Part shown: positions 41,067 through 48,964 of the stretch, piece by piece | Numbering within the stretch: the first letter of the stretch is position 1 | How the letters are laid out: each line of letters starts with the position of its first letter | NCBI RefSeq assembly: GCF_000332295.1 | Contig: NZ_KB235930.1 | Span: forward strand, 434,895-498,894 | Length of the DNA stretch: 64,000 nt | Reading direction: 5' to 3' | Source: Fortiea contorta PCC 7126 | GTDB lineage: Bacteria; Cyanobacteriota; Cyanobacteriia; Cyanobacteriales; Nostocaceae | The notes under the pieces: generated by a model | The model's database searches: none | What the model was told of the DNA's origin: nothing | The model's input: the letters and a program-made list of their open reading frames with translations, nothing else | Position numbers and translations under genes: made by a program

Positions 41067-42242
41067 TCATACTTCATACTTCATATAGTAGTTTTGCAAC
41101 CATTCTTCCATTACTGTACTCATGGTTTTGAGTAGGTCTGGGGTGATGGAAATATGCAACGTGTTTTGACTCCAGTTAGCTAGGGAACGTAAGAGGGTTT
41201 CTCTGGCTTTGGTGAGTCGTCGGGAGACGGTGTATTGTTTGATTTCTAGTTGTTTGGCGATTTTGTCTTGGTTTTGTTGTTGAGCGTAGTAAAGTTGCAG
41301 GATTTTTTGCAGGTCTGGTTCTAATTGGGCGATCGCCTGGACTAAAATTTGATTAATTTCGCTTTGTTGAGAAGTTCTGGTTTGTTCTTCTTCTTGGGCG
41401 ATAATTTCGTTAATGATGGATTCTTGTTGGGTTCCGGGGAGATTGTCTAGCAATTCCCAGGAATCATCGCTGCTTTTGGAAACGTTGAGAGATTCTGGTG
41501 TGGGATAGAGATATCGACGTGTGGCTTTGGCGGCGTTTAGTAGCCATTTTTCTATGGTTTGGGGATTGACATTTTGGCTAGTTTGAGAGTTGTAATTTTT
41601 AGCGATCGCTTCCCAGGTCTGGTCTTCGGGGCGAGTAATTTTGCGTGAAGTTCCGGTTGTGGTGGGGATATAAAGGGTTTTGTAGGCGTTCCAAGCGATG
41701 ATATAACCGGGAATTTCTGCGGGAGATAAGCCGGCGTTTTCTAAAGATTCTTGTAACCGTTTTTGTGAGATTTTTCGTAATAGTCCCCAATCTGTACAGA
41801 TATCAACTTCGTGGCGTTGGCGCAAGGTTTCGCGGATAGCACTTGCAAAGATGGGACTGGCGTAGTTTTTTAAGGTAAAGCCTTGATTAGGATTGAACCC
41901 TTTGAGGACTTTATCAATTTGGGCGATCGCCATCTGAAAACAGTCTGATAATTGGTATTGTGTACTGGCGAAATTATTGACTGTTTTTTGGCATACCCAG
42001 TAACAAGGTTCTTGTAAGTAAGCTGCGAGATGTTGTTGGGCTATGGTTTGGGTTGCAGATGTCTGCCATAATTTATACCAATAAAGCGCCCAAAAAGCTG
42101 AAGATGTTTCTTGTGGTGTGCGGTTGACGCAACTTTGCATACTACTACGCAATCTAGATTCTGTAGCCCAACGACTAAAGCGATCAGCAGCGAATTCTAC
42201 AAAAGTGGAAAAAGTTTCAATAGTGCTTTGCCGAGGTTGCAT
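41067..42242 (-). CDS. Sigma-70-like RNA polymerase sigma factor (cyanobacterial divergent type)
   Basis: 391 residues from the ATG at 42242 (MQPRQSTIETFSTFVEFAAD); an upstream start would add an odd hydrophobic tail. The N-terminal 200 residues are helical, with a possible region 2-like block at about 125-165 (FNPNQGFTLKNYASPIFASA). The C-terminus has a clear region 4 helix-turn-helix: LEPDLQKILQLYYAQQQNQD, then KIAKQLEIKQYTVSRRLTKA (about 320-365). It is upstream of the DUF1822 gene on the same strand. Target promoters unknown. Confidence 0.8.
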   Translation of the reverse strand: MQPRQSTIETFSTFVEFAADRFSRWATESRLRSSMQSCVNRTPQETSSAFWALYWYKLWQTSATQTIAQQHLAAYLQEPCYWVCQKTVNNFASTQYQLSDCFQMAIAQIDKVLKGFNPNQGFTLKNYASPIFASAIRETLRQRHEVDICTDWGLLRKISQKRLQESLENAGLSPAEIPGYIIAWNAYKTLYIPTTTGTSRKITRPEDQTWEAIAKNYNSQTSQNVNPQTIEKWLLNAAKATRRYLYPTPESLNVSKSSDDSWELLDNLPGTQQESIINEIIAQEEEQTRTSQQSEINQILVQAIAQLEPDLQKILQLYYAQQQNQDKIAKQLEIKQYTVSRRLTKARETLLRSLANWSQNTLHISITPDLLKTMSTVMEEWLQNYYMKYEV

Positions 42243-42327
42243 AAAATAATAGAAGTTTACCAATAAAAGCAGTGAGGACGAAAAAAACGCCTGCACAAAC
42301 TTTACTACAACAATGGGTAATACTTAA

Positions 42328-43011
42328 TCAGTGTTGTAACTGCTCAACAAATGCTTGATGCTCCGCTGAATTTAGTCCCTGTTGCAGAATTGTCAGTACC
42401 TGTGACATATTGCCTGTAACTAACGCTGAGACATCCAGCCACAATCCGGGGAAAACTTGACTCTGAATTATACCTGCTGCATTCGGTGTCAGCGCCACAT
42501 ATTCACCATCTTTAAAGCTGAACCAACTGACAGCACTCTCAAAAACCTGCCATACAATATATTCCTGAATACCATTGCGACGATAGACACGCTTTTTATC
42601 ATACAAATCATTGGTAGCGCTGCTAGCGGCGACTTCCACCACTAATTCTGGCGCACCTTCCACATATCCATCAGCACTCAAACTCGACTGTCCACCGCAG
42701 GCTGCGTCAATTAGTAAAATAGCATCAGGTTGGGGTTCATTATCCAAGTCTAGCCGCACAGTCGGATTATCACCCAATCTGACACCGGGCGTAGCTACTT
42801 TATAAGACCACAGCCAGCCTATCAAATTAGCATGTGGTTCAGCGTGGGGTTCAAAGCGCAAAGATGAGGCCACGTATACAACTCCTTCAATTAACTCAGC
42901 TTTTTTGACGTTAGGCATAGCATTATAGCGGCGTTCAAACTCCAAGCGCGTCAGGCGATCGCCATTCTCAAGCAAGGGAATGTAGGAAGGAGAAATCTTA
43001 ACCATAACCAC
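42328..43011 (-). CDS. Uma2 family (DUF820) putative endonuclease
   Basis: 227 residues, starting at GTG 43011 or ATG 43005. Restriction-endonuclease-like core: LTRLEFERRYNAMPNVKKAELIEGVVY, then DNEPQPDAILLID (catalytic Asp region) and APELVVEVAASSATNDLYDKK-type E-x-(A/S) segment. The common QxDK motif is represented by LYDKKRVYRRNGIQEYIVW. Such genes are hugely expanded in cyanobacteria; activity is mostly untested. Confidence 0.9.
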   Translation of the reverse strand: MVMVKISPSYIPLLENGDRLTRLEFERRYNAMPNVKKAELIEGVVYVASSLRFEPHAEPHANLIGWLWSYKVATPGVRLGDNPTVRLDLDNEPQPDAILLIDAACGGQSSLSADGYVEGAPELVVEVAASSATNDLYDKKRVYRRNGIQEYIVWQVFESAVSWFSFKDGEYVALTPNAAGIIQSQVFPGLWLDVSALVTGNMSQVLTILQQGLNSAEHQAFVEQLQH

Positions 43012-43116
43012 AGGTGTAAGAGGTGGATAAATTGATTGTATCGCACAGCTTCAGATCAATTTTATTAAATAAGTGGATCAACGTAATTAAACTTAATTAA
43101 AATACAGGAGTTACCG

Positions 43117-43932
43117 ATGACTAAAACCAAAGTTAACCTGGGAATAATTCAAGAAACATTACTAATTACCCTGTGGGCTAGAGCAACTGAACTGCAACAA
43201 TCAGACCCCATCATAGTAGATCCAAAATCGGCGGAAATTCTAGAAAGCATCGATTACAATTTTGATAAATTTGCCAATTCACAAATAAGTCAAGTTGGAA
43301 CTTGTTTGCGAGGAATGATATTAGATAATTGGGTGCGTAATTATCTAGAAAAATATCCCCAAGGTATGGTGATTGAGATTGGAGCGGGTTTGAATACTCG
43401 TTTTGAACGAGTGGATAATGGTCAAGTGCGCTGGTTTGATTTAGATTTACCAGATTCAATGGAGATGCGATCGCTGTTTTTTCAAGAAACCGAACGCCGT
43501 CAGTTTATCACAGCTTCTGCCTTAGATACAGACTGGATTGAGCGCGTCAAAGCTGCGGGGACGGAACCATATATGTTTGTCGCCGAAGGTGTAATGATGT
43601 ATCTTTCTGAGGAGCAAGCTCAAAAGTTATTTGCTAACCTTTTAGAGCATTTTCCTGGTTCTTGGTTCGCGTTTGATTCCATATCACCATTTATGGTGAA
43701 AAATCAAAGATATCATGATTCAATTAAACATATGTCAGCCAAGTTTAATTGGGGAATTTCTGATATTTGCCAAATCCAAAATTGGGACAATCGCTATCAA
43801 GTAGCAGAAGTTTTTAGGTTTACTGATTTACCCAAAAAATATTTACACCGATTTTCTTTAATTCACAGGTTATTGTCCCTAATTCCAGTAATTCGTGATT
43901 CTTTTCGCTTGGCTTTAGTGAAATTAGGTTGA
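43117..43932 (+). CDS. Class I SAM methyltransferase of the leucine carboxyl methyltransferase (PPM1/TcmP) family
   Basis: 271 residues. N-terminal LITLWARATELQQSDPIIVD, the motif I region GMVIEIGAGLNTRFERVDNG (SAM binding), then RWFDLDLPDSMEMR with the acidic ribose-binding residue, and FVAEGVMMYLSEEQAQ (motif IV). This is the pattern of TcmP-like O-methyltransferases. Substrate unknown. It is divergent from Uma2 and points toward the RiPP locus, but a MITE copy and another gene intervene, so I do not assign it to that locus. Confidence 0.87.
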   Translation: MTKTKVNLGIIQETLLITLWARATELQQSDPIIVDPKSAEILESIDYNFDKFANSQISQVGTCLRGMILDNWVRNYLEKYPQGMVIEIGAGLNTRFERVDNGQVRWFDLDLPDSMEMRSLFFQETERRQFITASALDTDWIERVKAAGTEPYMFVAEGVMMYLSEEQAQKLFANLLEHFPGSWFAFDSISPFMVKNQRYHDSIKHMSAKFNWGISDICQIQNWDNRYQVAEVFRFTDLPKKYLHRFSLIHRLLSLIPVIRDSFRLALVKLG

Positions 43933-43940
43933 ATCTTTTA

Positions 43941-44045
43941 CCATTTTGAAAAAAGAATATGTAGGGGCGAACGGTTGTTCGCCCTGAACGGTTGTTCGCC
44001 CTGATCAACCATTCATGTGTTGCAAAGATTATTTGAATTGGTATT
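43941..44045. mobile_element. MITE-like palindromic element, copy 3 (inverted, partly degenerate)
   Basis: Read on the minus strand it begins ATACCAATTC with GCAACACAT further in, as in copy 2. The centre is two tandem 17-bp copies of GAACGGTTGTTCGCCCT. The far end lacks the clear inverted terminus and seems eroded. The element overlaps the stop region of the gene at 44044. Confidence 0.65.
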
Positions 44046-44613
44046 AGGGATTGATTGCAGAATTAGCCATTTTGATTAAAGAAGCGCGATCGCCCGCTTT
44101 TATCCCCATCACATATTGCACACCTTTTTGTCGCCAAGTCAAGGTGGCATCTGAACAATTAGCCCCGCAAGTAGAATCGACAAAATAGCCAGTAATACCC
44201 TTGGCTAAGGATACAGTTTTACCCGTGAGGCGCGGTGTTTTATTTGTCACGGCTTCTGCGGTAATCACGCCAAAACGACAAGCAGTCCCCCCATTACAGT
44301 CAGAACTAAAACCCAGTAATATTTGATATTTCTTGGGTGCGACATTTTCTAAAATTGCATAAAGTGGGTTTTCTCCCTGGGGAATCGGGATAATTTTCGG
44401 TAAAACAATAGGAATTTGAGCTTTTTGTTTTAATTGAGGCAAAATCGGCTTAAAAACAGTGGTGGCGTTAGAATTAGTACGGCTCACTCCTCCTTGTGCT
44501 ATTAACTGAGAAGGATTGTTAATAGATGCTAGAGATGAATTCTGCAAGCTACTAGCACCACCCAGCAACAATACCGCACACATAGCACTGAAGTTTTTTA
44601 AACTAAAAATCAT
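44044..44613 (-). CDS. Secreted hypothetical protein
   Basis: 189 residues from the ATG at 44613 (MIFSLKNFSAMCAVLLLGGA); longer in-frame starts upstream would place the hydrophobic segment internally. The signal peptide is about 25 residues. The mature part has a linker to ~residue 90 and a C-terminal domain (YQILLGFSSDCNGGTACRFG ... GYFVDSTCGANCSDATLTWR) with four cysteines that could form two disulfides. No family recognised. Confidence 0.7.
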   Translation of the reverse strand: MIFSLKNFSAMCAVLLLGGASSLQNSSLASINNPSQLIAQGGVSRTNSNATTVFKPILPQLKQKAQIPIVLPKIIPIPQGENPLYAILENVAPKKYQILLGFSSDCNGGTACRFGVITAEAVTNKTPRLTGKTVSLAKGITGYFVDSTCGANCSDATLTWRQKGVQYVMGIKAGDRASLIKMANSAINP

Positions 44614-44691
44614 TGCAAAACCTATTGCTTCCGAACGACTAAAAATTATACTAAAGTCTAAGCGAAAATTACTCAAATGCCAATAAAAAGC

Positions 44692-44735
44692 AACCACAGA
44701 TTAACATTACGCTAAGTCTGCGTTAATCTGTGGTT
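44692..44735. repeat. Inverted repeat with 14-bp arms
   Basis: AACCACAGATTAAC (44692-44705) and GTTAATCTGTGGTT (44722-44735) are perfect complements around a 16-nt loop. It lies upstream of the secreted protein gene and downstream of the RiPP operon. Confidence 0.6.
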
Positions 44736-44796
44736 CAACGATTGAAAATGATTTTGTGTTGTACTAAAACCCCGATAATGGGATTCAACAAGGTCG

Positions 44797-44826
44797 AAAA
44801 AACATCAATATATATTATTGTTTTTT
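44797..44826 (-). terminator. Terminator of the spliceotide operon
   Basis: AAAAAACA and TGTTTTTT pair around an AT-rich loop; on the minus strand the 3' arm ends in six T residues. It begins 5 bases after the stop of the 60-residue partner gene. Confidence 0.6.
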
Positions 44827-44830
44827 CATC

Positions 44831-45013
44831 CTAACTAATTGGCTTTTTTCTCGCATCTAGTGCTTGTTTAGTTTTTAAAACTAATTTTAAATAAGAGACT
44901 TGATTCACCCAACCGGAACGAGGTAACAAGGGGATAGCTTCTAATTCTTTATGAGATAATTCAACAGCAGTTGTATTATCTAGTATTTTGGTATTTTCCG
45001 AATTTTCTACCAT
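44831..45013 (-). CDS. Small partner protein of the radical SAM enzyme (PlpY-like candidate)
   Basis: 60 residues, soluble. The N-terminal third is acidic (MVENSENTKILDNTTAVELS); the C-terminal part is basic (LKLVLKTKQALDARKK) with the central block PLLPRSGWVNQVSYL. It starts 7 bp after the stop of the radical SAM gene. In the Pleurocapsa spliceotide system a small protein, PlpY, is needed with the radical SAM enzyme PlpX. Position and size fit; I cannot confirm homology from memory. A terminator hairpin follows at once. Confidence 0.6.
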   Translation of the reverse strand: MVENSENTKILDNTTAVELSHKELEAIPLLPRSGWVNQVSYLKLVLKTKQALDARKKPIS

Positions 45014-45019
45014 AATTTA

Positions 45020-46282
45020 TTACCCAATTAACGAGTAAGCAACTTCAGTTTCCTGCTGCAAATTTTCAGTCCACTGGATACTGTCAGCGCTAAAATTTAG
45101 CGGATCATTTGTTGGCAAATTAGTATTCACAGACTCCTCTATTAACTCAAATTCACCATTATCAAATGGTAGCCCCTGTGCCTTCACTTTTGGGACAACA
45201 CGCTCTCTCAATCCACGTTCCGCCTGTACAAGAGCGCGATGATGACAATAGGGATTATTCCCTCTTTTGTTAAAGAAAACATGAGCAGTCCAACTGCAAC
45301 CACCACGGCAAATTTCCGCAAATTCGCAAGTTTTGCAAAAGCCCCAGAGGTGTTTTGTACCTTCCGGTGTTCCCGCTCCTAAATTCATCCGTAACTCGGC
45401 TGAATTTTCAATAATATCTTGCAAGGAACGCTCTCGAATGTTACCACCAGTGTAAGCTGTAGTCGGTAGTGAGGGACAACCTTTAATAGCACCGTCGGCT
45501 TCTATTCCTAAAGTTGAAAGTCCAGCACCGCAACCTTGCCAAAATGAAAAATCTTGCTCCTTACCTCGTCCCCGAAACAGCTTTTCATCAGGGCCATAAT
45601 AGCCGATATTATTTCCTGCTTGGACTTGCACACCTTCTTGATAAGCGCGGCGCGCAACACGCCCGATCATCGGATAAATATCTAATAGTTCATAAGGTTG
45701 CAGTAAGATGTCTGCGTTATCGGCTGCATTTCCCATCGGGACAGTCAGTTGAATTTGCCAAGCACGAGCACCAGCATCACGAATACACTCATATATGCGT
45801 GGGAACTCTGGCGCTGAGAGGCGGTTAATTTGGGTGTTACAACCGAAGGAAATACCCGCAGCCTGCAAATGACTCATGGTTTTAAAAGCATAGCGCCAAG
45901 AGCCGGGCTTTCCACGCAAGCGATCGTGAGTTACTTCTAAACCATCAATAGAAACGGAGACGGTGCGAATCCCTGCAGCTTTCATTTTTTGTGCAGTTTC
46001 TAGAGAAATACCATAACCACCAGTGGTCATTCCACACAGCATCCCTGCATCATTAATCGCTTTGGCAATTTCCAGCCAATCTGGTCGCAGGAAAGCTTCA
46101 CCACCGATGAGGGTAACTTCTTTGATTCCCACTTGTGCCATTTGTTTGACCAAATCTAAAGCTTCTGCAGTGGAAAGTTCTTGAGTGCGTGCATTTCCAG
46201 CACGAGAACCACAGTGACTACAAGCTAAATTGCACTTTAAGGTAATTTCCCAAACTGCATAACTTTTACGGTGATATGCCAT
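45020..46282 (-). CDS. Radical SAM/SPASM peptide maturase (PlpX-like splicease candidate)
   Basis: 420 residues. Radical SAM CxxxCxxC motif in LKCNLACSHCGSRAG (Cys17, 21, 24 approx.) for the SAM-binding 4Fe-4S cluster, then VTLIGGEAFLRPDW (GGE SAM-contact motif) and VSIDGLEVTHDRLRG. The C-terminal SPASM region has cysteines in WQGCGAG, IKGCPSLP, FCKTCEFAEICRGGC and PYCHHRA for auxiliary clusters. The last ~65 residues are an acidic tail. Enzymes of this group modify Nif11-type precursors. With the XYG-containing precursor 122 bp upstream, the best fit is the spliceotide enzyme that excises tyramine from XYG sites. The chemistry is inference from context. Confidence 0.85.
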   Translation of the reverse strand: MAYHRKSYAVWEITLKCNLACSHCGSRAGNARTQELSTAEALDLVKQMAQVGIKEVTLIGGEAFLRPDWLEIAKAINDAGMLCGMTTGGYGISLETAQKMKAAGIRTVSVSIDGLEVTHDRLRGKPGSWRYAFKTMSHLQAAGISFGCNTQINRLSAPEFPRIYECIRDAGARAWQIQLTVPMGNAADNADILLQPYELLDIYPMIGRVARRAYQEGVQVQAGNNIGYYGPDEKLFRGRGKEQDFSFWQGCGAGLSTLGIEADGAIKGCPSLPTTAYTGGNIRERSLQDIIENSAELRMNLGAGTPEGTKHLWGFCKTCEFAEICRGGCSWTAHVFFNKRGNNPYCHHRALVQAERGLRERVVPKVKAQGLPFDNGEFELIEESVNTNLPTNDPLNFSADSIQWTENLQQETEVAYSLIG

Positions 46283-46404
46283 AGCTAACTCTCAATTTTG
46301 GTCTTAGAAATTCACTGGAGGTTATGGTTATATGAGCAGCAATATATTTAGTAATTGGGTCAATTAATCACCACTAAAATAGCTGCAATATGCAATTGTT
46401 TGGC

Positions 46405-46863
46405 TTAAATTAGGTCGTATGGTACAACCACTCCATAATGTGCTTGTACTGGTGGGTCAATTATTATGCCATACATGGGTTGTGGCCAAGGCTTTGGTAT
46501 TGGTCTGGGCCAGGGTTTAGGAATCCATTGAATTGGTTTGGGTTTGGGATTTACTGGCAGTGGATCAACAATGATGCCATACAATGGCTGAATGACTCTA
46601 TCAGTATCAGAGATAACTGTCAGACCGCCAATAGCCCCGACTAATTCCTCTTCACTCAGGTCTTGAAACTCACCTGATTCTTTTAATTCTAATATTTTAA
46701 TAGCGGCATTTTCAAATTCTTCTTGAGAAAAATAATAGCCACCATTTTCTAAAACTGTCATCACTTCTTCCAATTTTTCACTCATTAATTGAGTGCGGAA
46801 AGCTTCATCTTTAACTAGTCGAACTAGAAAGTCTTTGACTTTTTCCAAAATATCTAGAGACAT
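46405..46863 (-). CDS. Nif11-leader RiPP precursor with three XYG splice motifs (spliceotide precursor)
   Basis: 152 residues; AGAGGT lies 9 bases before the ATG. Residues 1-80 are a Nif11-type leader: helical start MSLDILEKVKDFLVRLVKDE, GGYYFSQEEFENAA in the middle, and LSEEELVGAIGG ending in a double glycine at 79-80. The core (81-152) contains three XYG triplets in similar surroundings: PLYGIIVDP (Tyr95), PMYGIIIDPP (Tyr131) and AHYGVVVP (Tyr143). Between the first two is a Pro/Trp/Lys-rich spacer (WIPKPWPRPIPKPWPQP). XYG is the recognised site of PlpX-type spliceases. The leader end fits cleavage by the C39 exporter at 52932. Confidence 0.85.
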   Translation of the reverse strand: MSLDILEKVKDFLVRLVKDEAFRTQLMSEKLEEVMTVLENGGYYFSQEEFENAAIKILELKESGEFQDLSEEELVGAIGGLTVISDTDRVIQPLYGIIVDPLPVNPKPKPIQWIPKPWPRPIPKPWPQPMYGIIIDPPVQAHYGVVVPYDLI

Positions 46864-46890
46864 GAGATTTTTACCTCTTTGTGACTAAAA

Positions 46891-47247
46891 TTAGGGATTA
46901 GCGATCGTGAAACTGTATGCAGCTGTATACGAGCTAGAGGAACTCGAATATACATTTCTCAGAGCAGTAGAATTACTTAAACTCAGAGCTAGAGCAGCAC
47001 TGTTTCCAGTAACTGCAAACGCTGCGGCTGTTGCATTACCTGCACTGAATCTTGAGCCAGTTATTACCTGAGTTTGCGTCGCAGATGTTACGTATTGACC
47101 ATTAGCGAGTGCGATCGCACTTGCACTCGCTGAAACCGGTGTAGCTGTCGTCATCGTCCCCGTAATAGCGACGGCGCCTCCCACAAGAGTTTCTTCTGTC
47201 ACTTCCTGTAAGTAACTTAATTCCCCTATGATTAAACGGTTCCTCAC
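46891..47247 (-). CDS. Putative exported protein with GG-type leader, Ser/Ala-rich
   Basis: 118 residues from the GTG at 47247, chosen because GAGG lies 6 bases upstream; a TTG nine codons earlier is open. The leader IGELSYLQEVTEETLVGG ends in a double glycine at about residue 24. The rest is almost only Ala, Ser, Thr, Val and Gly in short hydrophobic and polar alternations (e.g. ATAAAFAVTGNSAALALSLS), suggesting beta-structure in an exported peptide. No known family. It is the last member of the array before the spliceotide precursor. Confidence 0.65.
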   Translation of the reverse strand: MRNRLIIGELSYLQEVTEETLVGGAVAITGTMTTATPVSASASAIALANGQYVTSATQTQVITGSRFSAGNATAAAFAVTGNSAALALSLSNSTALRNVYSSSSSSYTAAYSFTIANP

Positions 47248-47469
47248 AATTACCTCATCAAATTTTTTACACAATTAATATCTGTTGAACTAACAAAACT
47301 CTTGTGTTTGGTTAGCACAAATCACGCCTATTTGGGTGATTTGTTAATTGTCATTTATCATGGGTTAATTAATGACAAATGACAAATAACAATGGTCTGC
47401 TGTTACAGATACTCAACTTAGTTGACTTCTTTAAAAAAGTGAACTAATTATTATGATGTGTGCTGTTTT

Positions 47470-47703
47470 TTAATGAGTACTAGAAATAGAAGTGGAGCCA
47501 GATGCAGAACTATAACCAGATTGAGAGGAACTAGAGGAAATAATGTGAGTAGTAACACCACTACCAGAAGCAACATTTATTGAAACACTTTGACTAGTCT
47601 CACTTTGGTTATTGCTAGATGTAGCGACGACAGTTTTTGTCTCTGCAATAATCTTTCCGTCTGGCGAGACGACACGTTTAATCACAACTTGATAGCGAGT
47701 CAT
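47470..47703 (-). CDS. Small Ser/Thr/Val-rich protein in the export array
   Basis: 77 residues. N-terminus MTRYQVVIKRVVSPDGKIIA is a regular beta-hairpin-like block. The remainder is Ser-rich with valine alternation (SQSVSINVASGSG, SSSSSQSGYSSASGSTS). It lacks the DLxYLE...GG leader of its neighbours. Same strand and 25 bp downstream of the gene at 47729, so likely co-transcribed. Role unknown; structural or exported by another signal. Confidence 0.55.
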   Translation of the reverse strand: MTRYQVVIKRVVSPDGKIIAETKTVVATSSNNQSETSQSVSINVASGSGVTTHIISSSSSQSGYSSASGSTSISSTH

Positions 47704-47728
47704 GGCATTTTTTCCAGAAGTTGTAGGA

Positions 47729-48067
47729 TTATTTGAATGCAGTACTTATCGATGAAACATTCAAAGAAATAAATCCTTTGGATTGAGTATTATTACCAAA
47801 CAACACTAAGGCGCGAGACTTGGATTGACCATCGTTGTTTAATACCTCATATCCAACTGCGCCAGTTTCAGGATTTTCTAACTTGTTAACAACAGATGTT
47901 TCATTAGCAGTAATTTCTGTTGTGTTATAACCTGTTAAATCTGGGACAGGAGGTTGTTTGATTAACTGCGATAAATAGCTGTAAACTTGAGTCAAAAACC
48001 TTCCACCTTTCACATCTTCAATCACTGAGTCACAAAAACTCAAATCATAAATGTTCAATCCACTCAT
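47729..48067 (-). CDS. Putative exported protein with GG-type leader
   Basis: 112 residues; GAGGTG lies 6 bases before the ATG. The start LNIYDLSFCDSVIEDVKGGR has the same form as its neighbours (DLxxxxxVxE..xGG), with the double glycine at 21-22. The following part is more ordinary and charged than in the other members, with a polar C-terminal block ALVLFGNNTQSKGFISLNVS. No known family. Confidence 0.65.
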   Translation of the reverse strand: MSGLNIYDLSFCDSVIEDVKGGRFLTQVYSYLSQLIKQPPVPDLTGYNTTEITANETSVVNKLENPETGAVGYEVLNNDGQSKSRALVLFGNNTQSKGFISLNVSSISTAFK

Positions 48068-48164
48068 GAATGCACCTCATTTAAGTAATAATTTTTCTAG
48101 CAATCCTAATTTAAGTGAGATAATTACATAGTGATATCTCACTTAAAATTGCGGATTACTATCA

Positions 48165-48497
48165 TCATCGTCCAGGAAAATCAATCGCAACTACAACACC
48201 AATAGCAATATCTAAGTTTGGGGTATTGATATTAGGCGTTAATCTAATTACTTTGTCTCCAAACCCTCCGACTACAACCTGCGCTGAAGGGTTAACCCCA
48301 CTAGCAACAGCGATTCCCACACCAACAGCAACCGAACCACCGTTTCTTAAATTTATGGCTCTGGTATTTGTGTTCACGTAAGCTAAGGGCGAAGTTCCTG
48401 TAGCTGATGCATTGGCTATCACTATCGTTCCTGCAGAACCCAAGACTAGCTGGTTTTCGGAAACATTTTCTAAATAAGATAAATCTTTGATAAGCAT
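48165..48497 (-). CDS. Putative exported protein with array-type leader, Gly/Val/Ala-rich
   Basis: 110 residues. It begins MLIKDLSYLENVSENQLVLG, the clearest form of the array leader, though the leader ends LGSAG rather than GG. The remainder is hydrophobic and glycine-rich with alternating valines (SVAVGVGIAVASGV, DIAIGVVVAIDF). It starts 2 bp after the stop of the next gene upstream (48500-48763), so the two are translationally coupled. Confidence 0.68.
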   Translation of the reverse strand: MLIKDLSYLENVSENQLVLGSAGTIVIANASATGTSPLAYVNTNTRAINLRNGGSVAVGVGIAVASGVNPSAQVVVGGFGDKVIRLTPNINTPNLDIAIGVVVAIDFPGR

Positions 48498-48499
48498 AA

Positions 48500-48763
48500 T
48501 TAGTTAGAAACAGAAGCGACAGAAGCAGCACTCACAAAAACATTACCACCAGAAGCAGCAGCAAAAGCTTGTACAGAACTGCTAGCAAAGGAACCCTGAC
48601 TTCCAGTAAATGCTTGATTATTAGCCACAGCACCAGCGTAAGTTGAACCACCTAACGCAACGACCCAAAAATTAGAAATTGCGAAGGCTTTTCCACTACC
48701 ATTTATATGTATTGTAGAGGCTTCAGAAAGAGTGTCTAAATAATCGATATCCAAAATTAACAT
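48500..48763 (-). CDS. Putative exported protein with array-type leader, Ala/Ser/Gly-rich
   Basis: 87 residues. It begins MLILDIDYLDTLSEASTIHI, matching the DLxYLExVSE pattern, with NGSGKAF in place of the double glycine. The rest is rich in Ala, Ser, Gly and aromatic residues (FAISNFWVVALGGSTYAGAV, then VQAFAAASGGNVFVSAAS). No recognised family. Coupled to the gene at 48165. Confidence 0.65.
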   Translation of the reverse strand: MLILDIDYLDTLSEASTIHINGSGKAFAISNFWVVALGGSTYAGAVANNQAFTGSQGSFASSSVQAFAAASGGNVFVSAASVASVSN

Positions 48764-48860
48764 GAGTTTTGCGTGCGACTAATTTGAGGTTTGAAGTTTG
48801 TAAAACAAAAAAGAGGAAAATTGGTAGTGTCAATATTATCTAAACTGGCTTTGAAGGGAA

Positions 48861-48895
48861 GACGAAAGCTTTATTTTTGATCTAAAGCTTTCGTC
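48861..48895. terminator. 13-bp stem hairpin in the array
   Basis: GACGAAAGCTTTA and TAAAGCTTTCGTC form a perfect stem around a 9-nt loop. A counterpart with the same GAAAGCTTT core is at 49352-49386, at the equivalent place after the duplicated gene. On the plus strand a T-rich tail follows; on the minus strand none does, so the role is more likely RNA processing or folding than termination. Confidence 0.5.
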
Positions 48896-48930
48896 ATTTT
48901 TTACTGGCTCTTGAGACAATACATGTCAAT

Positions 48931-48958
48931 ATAAGATACCTAAAAATAGGTATCTTAT
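48931..48958. repeat. 12-bp stem hairpin behind the array gene
   Basis: ATAAGATACCTA and TAGGTATCTTAT pair around AAAA, 6 bases after the stop of the gene at 48965. A weaker relative (TACCC...GGGTA) is at the same place after the duplicate gene, at about 49404-49423. Confidence 0.55.
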
Positions 48959-48964
48959 ATTTTT

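Noticed and set aside
43117-43932. Methyltransferase as a RiPP tailoring enzyme of the 45-kb locus
   Set aside because: It is on the opposite strand, separated by a MITE copy and an unrelated secreted-protein gene, and its family is widespread in other settings.
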